Below, one piece after another: positions 31,789-37,680 of a stretch of 37,680 nucleotides of DNA. How positions within the stretch are numbered: position 1 is the first letter of the stretch; the number at the start of each line of letters is the position of its first letter. The DNA is from JBBSEZ01 sp038239195 (lineage in GTDB: Bacteria > Planctomycetota > Planctomycetia > Gemmatales > Gemmataceae): the NCBI GenBank assembly GCA_038239195.1, contig JBBSEZ010000032.1:1-37680 (forward strand), in the 5' to 3' direction. A model generated the notes under the pieces. That model did not search any database. It saw only the letters and a list, made by a program, of their open reading frames with translations, and was not told the origin of the DNA. The translations under genes were made by a program, and so were the position numbers.

Positions 31789-34551
31789 TTGTCAGACGAA
31801 CCTGCCGCCCCCCCGCCGCCCGCCGTTCCGCCCCTCGGCCCGACCGGCCCCAACGGGGACGGCCACGACGCGCTCAACATCGCCGACGAGCTGCGCGACA
31901 GTTACCTCACCTACGCGATGAGCGTGATCGTCAGCCGTGCCCTGCCCGACGTGCGCGATGGCCTGAAGCCGTCGCAGCGGCGCATCCTCGTCGCCATGAA
32001 CGATCTCGGGCTCGGCCCCAACTCCGCCACGAGCAAGTGCGCCGGCATCATCGGCGAGACGATGAAGCGCTACCACCCCCACGGCGATGCGTCGATCTAC
32101 CCGACCCTGGTGCGCATGGCCCAGGACTGGAACTTGCGCCACCGGCTCATCCATTCCCAGGGCAACTTTGGCTCGCTCGCCGGCCTGCCCCCCGCCGCCC
32201 ATCGGTACACCGAGGCCCGCCTCTCGCACGTCGGCGCCGAACTGCTCGCCGACCTCGAACACGACACCGTCGATTACATCGACAGCTACGACGGCAAGTA
32301 CCGCGAGCCGCTCGTCCTGCCCAGCAAGTTCCCCAACTTGCTCGTCAACGGCAGCGACGGCATCGCCGTCGGCATGGCCACCGACATCCCGCCCCACAAC
32401 CTGCGCGAGGTCTGTGCCGCCCTCATCAAGGTCATCGATGAGCCCGACGTGAGCATTCAAGAGTTGATGGAGATCATCCCTGGCCCCGACTTCCCCACAG
32501 GCGGGATCATCTGTGGCCGGCAGGGCATCCTCGATGGCTACACGACAGGGCGGGGCAAGGTCACGCTGCGGGCCCGCGCCGACATCGTCGAGGAAGGGCG
32601 CGACACGATGATCATCATCCGCGAGGTGCCCTACCAGCAGACGCGCAACCGGCTGCACGAGGCGATCGGCAACCTCGTCAAGGACGAGCGCATCAAGGAA
32701 GTCCGGGACATCCGCGACGAGAGCAGCGCGCGCGGCGGGGAGCCGGTGCGCCTGGTGCTCTACCTCAAGAAGAACGCCGACCCCAACCTGGTGCTGAACC
32801 AGCTCTACGAGTTCTCGCCGCTGGAGAAGACGCACAGCATCATCCTGCTGGCGCTTGTCAACGGCCGGCCGGTCGAGTTGACCATCAAGCGCATGCTCGA
32901 GGAGTTCATTCGCCACCGGGTGCAAGTGATCCGCCGGCGCACCGAGTTCCATCTGCGCGAGGCCAAGAAGCGCTCGCACGTCCTCGAGGGCCAGCTCATC
33001 GCCACCTCGTCGCTCGACGAGGTGATCCGCACCTGCCGCGAGGCCCCCAGCCGCGAGGAGGCGAAAACGCGGCTCCAGCAGATGGACGTCGCCGCCAGCG
33101 TTCTGGAGCGGGCGCTCGGGGCGGACAACCTCGCCGCGCTCCAGCGCGAGATCGGCGTGCGGCCATCGTACCGCATGACCGAGGCGCAGGCCGAGGCGGT
33201 GGTGCGCATGCAGCTGGGCCAGCTCGCCCGGCTACAGCGCGACGAGGTCCTGCGCGAGTACAACGAGTTGCGCGGGAAGATCCGCGGCTACGAAGACCTG
33301 CTGGGGACGGACCGCAACATCCTCGACGTGGTCAAGAAGGACCTGACAGAGCTGAGCGACAAGTACGGCGAGGACCGACGCACCGACATCACGGGCGACG
33401 CGGTGCGCGTCACGCGCCTCGACCTGATCCCCGAGGAGGACAACGCGGTCACGCTCAGCCACAACGGCTACATCAAGAGGCTGCCCCTCAAGACGTACCG
33501 CTCGCAGCACCGCGGCGGAAAAGGAGTGTCAGGCGGATCGACGCGCGAGGAGGACTTCATCGAGCAGTTCTTCGTCGCCTCGACGCACGCCTACCTGCTC
33601 TGCTTCACAACGCGAGGCCAACTCTATTGGCTGCGGGTGATCGACATTCAGGAGGGCAGCCGGACGGCGGCGGGCCGGCACATCCGGCAAGTGCTGTCGC
33701 TCAAGGAGGACGAGAAGATCAGCAGCGTGATCGCGGTGCGCCACCTCGACGCGGAGTGGGTGGCGTCGCAGCACCTGCATTTGTTGATGGCGACGAGGCG
33801 GGGGCTGGTGAAGAAGACGGCGCTGACGGAGTACACGCGGCCCAAGTCGGGGGGGATCATCGGCATCAGCCTGGACGACGGCGACGCGCTGATCGGCGTG
33901 GCGACGGTGCAGCCGGCTGATCAGGTGGTGCTGTGTACGCGGCTGGGCATGGTGATCCGCTTCGCGGAGAGCGACGCCCGGGCGATGGGCCGCAACACGC
34001 GCGGCGTCAAGGGCATCAACCTCGGCGAGGACGACGAGGTGGTGGGCATGGTGGTCGCCGACCCCGAGGGCCATCTGCTGACGATGTGCGCCAACGGCTA
34101 CGGCAAGCGGACGCCGTTCGGGGCCAACGTCGCCACCGCGCAGGCCGACGACGAGGTGGAAGAGACGGTCGAGGAAGTGGCAGTCGAGGAAGCGCCCGCC
34201 GAGGGAGACGAGGAAGGCGAGGAGGCTGCGCCCGGCCGGTCGGGGATGTCGTACCGGCGGCAGAGGCGCGGCGGGAAGGGCATCCGCGGCATTCGCTTGA
34301 GCGAGCGGAACGGGCCGGTGGTGGGGGTGGCGTCGGTGCGCGAGGGCGACGACATCATGCTCATCACGACGGGCGGGATGGTGAACCGCACCCACGTGCG
34401 CGAGATCCGCGTCATTGGCCGGAACACGCAGGGCGTGCGGGTGATGGGGCTGAACGGGGAGGACAAGATCGCGTCGATCGCCAAGGTGGCGGAGGAGGCG
34501 GAGGAGGAAGTCAAGGAGGCGCCGGCCCCGGCGGAAGGGGAGGCGAAATAG
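31789..34551 (+). CDS. gyrA: DNA gyrase subunit A
   Basis: A 920-residue type IIA topoisomerase subunit that introduces negative supercoils with GyrB. The N-terminal breakage-reunion domain is complete: SYLTYAMSVIVSRALPDVRD (38-57) and the catalytic Tyr at Y140 in HRYTEARL. The C-terminal pinwheel has the GyrA box QHRGGKG (573-579). The E. coli S83 and D87 quinolone-site residues are A101 and P105. A second box-like QRRGGKG (825-831) follows an acidic insert (about 785-818, Glu/Asp-rich), which accounts for most of the extra length over E. coli (875). The start is TTG 31789, as no ATG lies before the conserved region; GAGGG precedes it. The stop codon TAG abuts a 143-bp foldback element. gyrB is not adjacent. 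Confidence 0.97.
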   Translation: MSDEPAAPPPPAVPPLGPTGPNGDGHDALNIADELRDSYLTYAMSVIVSRALPDVRDGLKPSQRRILVAMNDLGLGPNSATSKCAGIIGETMKRYHPHGDASIYPTLVRMAQDWNLRHRLIHSQGNFGSLAGLPPAAHRYTEARLSHVGAELLADLEHDTVDYIDSYDGKYREPLVLPSKFPNLLVNGSDGIAVGMATDIPPHNLREVCAALIKVIDEPDVSIQELMEIIPGPDFPTGGIICGRQGILDGYTTGRGKVTLRARADIVEEGRDTMIIIREVPYQQTRNRLHEAIGNLVKDERIKEVRDIRDESSARGGEPVRLVLYLKKNADPNLVLNQLYEFSPLEKTHSIILLALVNGRPVELTIKRMLEEFIRHRVQVIRRRTEFHLREAKKRSHVLEGQLIATSSLDEVIRTCREAPSREEAKTRLQQMDVAASVLERALGADNLAALQREIGVRPSYRMTEAQAEAVVRMQLGQLARLQRDEVLREYNELRGKIRGYEDLLGTDRNILDVVKKDLTELSDKYGEDRRTDITGDAVRVTRLDLIPEEDNAVTLSHNGYIKRLPLKTYRSQHRGGKGVSGGSTREEDFIEQFFVASTHAYLLCFTTRGQLYWLRVIDIQEGSRTAAGRHIRQVLSLKEDEKISSVIAVRHLDAEWVASQHLHLLMATRRGLVKKTALTEYTRPKSGGIIGISLDDGDALIGVATVQPADQVVLCTRLGMVIRFAESDARAMGRNTRGVKGINLGEDDEVVGMVVADPEGHLLTMCANGYGKRTPFGANVATAQADDEVEETVEEVAVEEAPAEGDEEGEEAAPGRSGMSYRRQRRGGKGIRGIRLSERNGPVVGVASVREGDDIMLITTGGMVNRTHVREIRVIGRNTQGVRVMGLNGEDKIASIAKVAEEAEEEVKEAPAPAEGEAK

Positions 34552-34693
34552 GACGTCTTGGAGTGCGGCGATTCATCGCCGCTTTCTTTTCTTCGTTTTT
34601 CTCCCCACCCCTCGGGAGGCCGGCCCGGTCGCACGTAGCACTCGAAAAGAGGAAAAGAAAGCGGCGATAAATGCGCCGCACTCCAAGATGTCC
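34551..34693. repeat. Family-4 foldback element filling the gyrA-ribD gap
   Basis: The left arm (34551-34597, opening GGACGTCTTGGAGTGCGGCG) and the right arm read on the minus strand from 34693 (opening GGACATCTTGGAGTGCGGCG) match over about 45 nt with three substitutions and one or two indels; the ATCGCCGCTTTCTTTTC part is perfect. They flank a spacer of about 50 nt. The last base of the gyrA TAG is the first base of the left arm, and the ribD ATG (34688-34690) lies inside the right arm. Confidence 0.9.
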
Positions 34694-35815
34694 CCCCTCG
34701 ATGAAACCTGGATGCGCCGCGCCCTCGCCCTCGCCGAGCGCGGCTGCGGCGTCGTCGAGCCGAACCCGCTCGTCGGCGCCGTCGTCGTGCGCGAGGGCCA
34801 CCTCGTCGGCGAGGGCTGGCACCAGCGCTACGGCGGGCCCCACGCCGAGCCCAACGCCCTCGCCGTCGCCGGTGAGGCCGCGCGCGGCGCCACCCTCTAC
34901 GTCACGCTCGAGCCGTGCTGTCATCACGGCAAGACCCCGCCCTGCACCGATGCCATCTTGCGCGCCGGGGTCGAGCGCGTCGTCGCGGCGATGGCCGACC
35001 CATTCCCGGCCGTGGCGGGGCGCGGCGCCGAGTCGTTGCGCGCCGCAGGCGTGGCCGTCGAAGTCGGCCTGTGCGAGGTGGAGGCGCGCAACCTCAACGG
35101 CCCTTACCTCAAGTTGCTGGCGACGGGCCGGCCGTACGTTCATGCCAAGTGGGCGATGACGCTGGACGGCAAGATCGCCACGCGCACGAGCGACTCGAAG
35201 TGGATCAGCAACGAGGCGTCTCGGCGGCGCGTTCACGAGCTGCGCGGGCGCATGGACGCCATCGTGGTCGGCATCGGCACCGCCCTGGCCGACGACCCGC
35301 AACTGACGGCGCGCCCGGCCGGGCCGCGCACGGCCACGCGCATCGTTCTGGATACCCGGGGGCGCTTGCCGACGACGTCTTCTCTCGCCCGGACGGCGCG
35401 CGAGGTGCCGGTGCTGGTGGTGACGGCGAACAACCTTCCTTCTGGAAGGCGGGCGGTGCTGGAGGGACTGGGCTGCGAGGTGCTGGCGTTGGGAGAAGCG
35501 CGTTCCGAGGTGCCGGCGCTGTTGGACGAGCTGGGGAGGCGGCGCTTCACGAACGTGCTGGTAGAGGGCGGGAGCGGCGTGCTGGGCGCGTTCGCCGATG
35601 CCGGCGCCATCGACGCCGTTCACGCGTTCATCGCGCCGTTGCTTGCGGGAGGGGAAGAGGCGCTGACGCCCGTTGGCGGGCTGGGCGCGGCGACGATGGC
35701 CGAGGCGCTGCGGTTGGTGGAGTGGCACGTCGATCTGATCGAGGGCGACGTTTACGTGATGGGGCGCCGCGCGCCTCACGGCGCCGACTTGTCAGCCCCC
35801 CGCGTTTCGCTATGA
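34688..35815 (+). CDS. ribD: Bifunctional riboflavin biosynthesis deaminase/reductase
   Basis: A 375-residue enzyme for two steps of riboflavin synthesis: deamination of diaminohydroxyphosphoribosylaminopyrimidine and NADPH reduction of the ribosyl group. The deaminase domain (1-145) has HAE (52-54) and the zinc ligands in EPCCHHGKTPPC (C77, C86). The reductase domain (150-365) shows VHAKWAMTLDGKIATR, SKWISNEASR, and the late VEGGSGVLGAF. The deaminase motif is HAEPNAL where HAEVxAL is usual. The ATG lies in the arm of a foldback element and has no ribosome site, yet alignment needs DETWMRRAL from residue 5, so this start is required. No other rib gene and no FMN riboswitch are nearby. rpmB follows after 37 nt. 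Confidence 0.95.
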   Translation: MSPLDETWMRRALALAERGCGVVEPNPLVGAVVVREGHLVGEGWHQRYGGPHAEPNALAVAGEAARGATLYVTLEPCCHHGKTPPCTDAILRAGVERVVAAMADPFPAVAGRGAESLRAAGVAVEVGLCEVEARNLNGPYLKLLATGRPYVHAKWAMTLDGKIATRTSDSKWISNEASRRRVHELRGRMDAIVVGIGTALADDPQLTARPAGPRTATRIVLDTRGRLPTTSSLARTAREVPVLVVTANNLPSGRRAVLEGLGCEVLALGEARSEVPALLDELGRRRFTNVLVEGGSGVLGAFADAGAIDAVHAFIAPLLAGGEEALTPVGGLGAATMAEALRLVEWHVDLIEGDVYVMGRRAPHGADLSAPRVSL

Positions 35816-35852
35816 TGAGCGTTTTAGTACGTGACGCCGGAGGGTGTTCGCT

Positions 35853-36113
35853 ATGGGCCAGCAGTGTGCAGTCTGTGGGAAGAAGCCCGCCGTGGGCAAC
35901 CAGTATTCGCGGCGCGGCAAGGCCAAGTACCTGGGCGGCGTCGGCCGCAAGGTCACCGGCATCAGCAAGCGCACCTTCAAGCCCAACCTGCAAAGCCTCC
36001 AGTGCCAGGTCGGCGGGTCTGTGGAGCGCCTGAGCGTCTGCGTGCAGTGCATCCGCAGCGGCAAGGTCACGCGCCCGCAGAAGCGCAAGCCGTTCTCCAT
36101 GATGAGCCTGTAA
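35853..36113 (+). CDS. rpmB: 50S ribosomal protein bL28
   Basis: An 86-residue protein of the large ribosomal subunit. The hallmark GISKRTFKPNLQ segment (36-47) is present, with the N-terminal CAVCGKKP (C5, C8) and a second CVQC pair (C63, C66), so it is a zinc-binding form of bL28 with all four Cys. The C-terminus is basic. GGAGGG lies 8 nt before ATG 35853; a GTG 9 nt upstream is rejected. rpmG is not beside it, unlike the arrangement in many bacteria. It precedes gatC by 18 nt, so it may share a transcript with the gat genes. Confidence 0.96.
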   Translation: MGQQCAVCGKKPAVGNQYSRRGKAKYLGGVGRKVTGISKRTFKPNLQSLQCQVGGSVERLSVCVQCIRSGKVTRPQKRKPFSMMSL

Positions 36114-36131
36114 CCCGAAAAAGGGCGCCTC

Positions 36132-36434
36132 ATGTCGCTCGACGCCACCACCGTCGCCAACGTCGCGCACCTGGCCCGCCTGCGGCTTAGCGATGCCGAA
36201 CTGGCGACGATGACGGCGCAGCTCAGCGCCATCGTCGATTACGTCGCGCAACTAAGCGAGGTCGATACCGAGGGCGTCGAGCCGCTGGCCCATGCCTTGC
36301 CGGTGCAGAACGTCTTCCGCGACGACGAGCCGGCGCCCTCGCTCTCCCTCGACGAGGCCCTCGCCAACGCTCCCGACCGGCGCACCGGGCCCCGTGGCGA
36401 GCAGTTCTACGGCGTGCCTCCCGTGCAGGAATAA
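36132..36434 (+). CDS. gatC: Asp-tRNA(Asn)/Glu-tRNA(Gln) amidotransferase subunit C
   Basis: A 100-residue GatC, the small subunit that stabilises the GatAB complex converting misacylated Glu-tRNA(Gln) or Asp-tRNA(Asn) to the amide form. The pattern VANVAHLARLRLSDAELATM, the VDYVAQLSEVDTEGVEPLAH segment and the FRDDEP motif are diagnostic. The C-terminus ends in GEQFYGVPPVQE, matching the family. AAAGGG lies about 7 nt before the ATG. It precedes gatA with a 7-nt gap, so the two form an operon. The presence of gatCA indicates indirect Gln or Asn tRNA charging. Confidence 0.96.
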   Translation: MSLDATTVANVAHLARLRLSDAELATMTAQLSAIVDYVAQLSEVDTEGVEPLAHALPVQNVFRDDEPAPSLSLDEALANAPDRRTGPRGEQFYGVPPVQE

Positions 36435-36441
36435 GACGGCG

Positions 36442-37680
36442 ATGATAACCCGCACCGCCCTCGACCTGCTCTCCGCCCTCTCCCGCGGCGACGTTACCGC
36501 CGAGGCCCTCACCGTCGCCTTCCTCGCCTCCATCCATTCCCGCGAGCCCAGCGTCCGCGCCTTCCTCTCTCTCGACGAGCCCGGCGCGCTCGCCCAGGCC
36601 AGGAACGTCGATGAGCGCCGCCAGCGCGGCGAGCCCCTCGGCGCGCTGGCCGGCATCCCCGTGGCCCTCAAGGACGTTCTCTGCGTTCGAGGCCAGGCCA
36701 CCACCTGCGCGAGCAAAATCCTCGCCAACTATCGCCCGCCCTACGACGCCCACGTCGTGACGCGGCTGCGCCAGGCCGACGCCGTCCTGATCGGCAAGAC
36801 CAACCTCGACGAGTTCGCGATGGGCTCGTCCACCGAGAACAGCGCCTTTCAGGTCACGCGCAACCCCTGGGGCCTCGAGCGCATCCCCGGCGGGTCCAGC
36901 GGCGGGTCGGCCGTCGCCGTCGCTGCCTGCGAGGCGCCCCTGGCGCTCGGCTCCGACACGGGCGGGTCGATCCGCCAGCCCGCCGCCCTGTGCGGCGTCG
37001 TCGGGCTCAAGCCGACCTATGGCCGGGTGTCGCGCTTCGGCCTCGTCGCCTTCGGCAGTTCGCTCGACCAGATCGGCCCCTTCGCCCACGACGTCGCCGA
37101 TGCCGCCCTCCTGCTCGAAGTCATCGCCGGCCACGACCCCCGCGACAGCACCAGCGTGGACCGCCCCGTTCCGCCCTATCGGCAAGCGCTCGACCAGCCC
37201 TTTGCCTCCCTCACCCTCGGCGTGCCGAAGGAGTATTTCGGCGCCGGCCTCGACGGCGAGGTCGAGCAAGGGGTGCGCGCGGCCATCGAGGTGTACAAGG
37301 GCCTCGGCGCCAGCGTGCGCGAGGTCTCGCTGCCGCACAGCCGATTCGCGCTGGCGACCTATTACCTCGTCGCCACCGCGGAGGCGTCGAGCAACCTGGC
37401 CCGCTACGACGGCGCCCACTTCGGCGCGCGCTCGGCCGACCACGCCGGCCTGATCGACATGTACTGTCGCACGCGCGGCGAGAACCTCGGGGCCGAGGTC
37501 AAGCGGCGCATCATGCTCGGCACCTACGCTCTCTCCAGCGGCTACAAGGACGCCTACTACCTCAAGGCGCTCAAGGTGCGGCGGCTCATCAAGGAGGACT
37601 TCGACCGCGCGTTCGCCGAGTGCGACGTGGTCCTCGGGCCGACGACGCCGACGCCCGCCTTCAAGATCGGCGAGCGCAAC
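36442..37680 (+). CDS. gatA: Asp-tRNA(Asn)/Glu-tRNA(Gln) amidotransferase subunit A (3' end outside window)
   Basis: The first 413 residues of GatA, the amidase subunit that frees ammonia from glutamine for transamidation of tRNA-bound Glu or Asp. The amidase-signature triad is complete: K77 in VALKDVL, cis-Ser S152 in GGSSGGSA and S176 in SDTGGSIRQP, at the same spacing as in S. aureus GatA (79/154/178). The window ends inside the frame at a codon boundary (KIGERN); full-length proteins are about 480-490 residues. ATG 36442 is 7 nt after the gatC stop; the ribosome site is poor, suggesting translational coupling. gatB would be expected nearby but is not seen. Confidence 0.97.
   Translation, partial: MITRTALDLLSALSRGDVTAEALTVAFLASIHSREPSVRAFLSLDEPGALAQARNVDERRQRGEPLGALAGIPVALKDVLCVRGQATTCASKILANYRPPYDAHVVTRLRQADAVLIGKTNLDEFAMGSSTENSAFQVTRNPWGLERIPGGSSGGSAVAVAACEAPLALGSDTGGSIRQPAALCGVVGLKPTYGRVSRFGLVAFGSSLDQIGPFAHDVADAALLLEVIAGHDPRDSTSVDRPVPPYRQALDQPFASLTLGVPKEYFGAGLDGEVEQGVRAAIEVYKGLGASVREVSLPHSRFALATYYLVATAEASSNLARYDGAHFGARSADHAGLIDMYCRTRGENLGAEVKRRIMLGTYALSSGYKDAYYLKALKVRRLIKEDFDRAFAECDVVLGPTTPTPAFKIGERN

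Noticed and set aside
34551..34693. FMN riboswitch upstream of ribD
   Set aside because: The region is a foldback repeat; no conserved RFN-element segments such as GGGGCAGGGTGAAAT-like boxes are present.

Overview
The window is high-GC DNA that reads as a planctomycete chromosome, most likely a Gemmataceae-type lineage. The family mix points there: a DUF1501 protein with a twin-arginine leader, a PQQ-type beta-propeller protein, a TIGR02996 domain fused to a formylglycine-generating-enzyme domain, a membrane Ser/Thr kinase beside an FHA protein and an ECF sigma/anti-sigma pair, a ceramidase-like protein and many TPR proteins. Core genes (gyrA, ribD, rpmB, rpsU, gatC, gatA, aat) show ordinary chromosome rather than plasmid or prophage. 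The assignment rests on recognised families; no database was searched.

Layout. 1-5500: an NtrC-type regulator diverges from a guanidine-modifying hydrolase; then a tight three-gene operon with its own sigma70-like promoter encodes an SPFH protein, an NAD-kinase-like protein with an altered GGDGT motif and an ADP-ribosylglycohydrolase. 5500-8760: structured intergenic DNA, a TPR protein, a small hypothetical gene and a PilZ protein. 8970-12000 (minus): DUF1501 protein, acyl desaturase whose best start is ATT, rpsU. 12270-17380 (plus): ceramidase-like protein, PYROXD2-like oxidoreductase, predicted PD-(D/E)XK protein, PQQ protein. 17390-21150: a decaying accessory patch with a sigma-factor remnant, a frameshifted PIN toxin with its antitoxin, an Rpn-like nuclease, a Ser/Thr-kinase remnant and a small orphan gene.

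21290-31440 (almost all minus): a peroxide module (2-Cys peroxiredoxin plus PerR-like Fur protein), then a signalling block (FGE protein, anti-sigma, ECF sigma, membrane protein, Ser/Thr kinase, tandem-FHA protein, coiled-coil membrane protein), aat and a small STN-like secreted protein. 31790-37680 (plus): gyrA, ribD, rpmB, gatC and gatA, the last cut by the window edge.

Four families of palindromic intergenic elements run through the window. Several abut or supply gene boundaries: one carries the stop codon of the NtrC-type gene, one the stop codon of the ECF sigma gene, and one fills the gap between gyrA and ribD, touching the gyrA stop and containing the ribD start. With the SPFH/NAD-kinase-like/ADP-ribosylglycohydrolase operon and the kinase-FHA-sigma block, these are the most interesting content. 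No CRISPR array, tRNA, rRNA, prophage or recognisable insertion-sequence transposase was seen.
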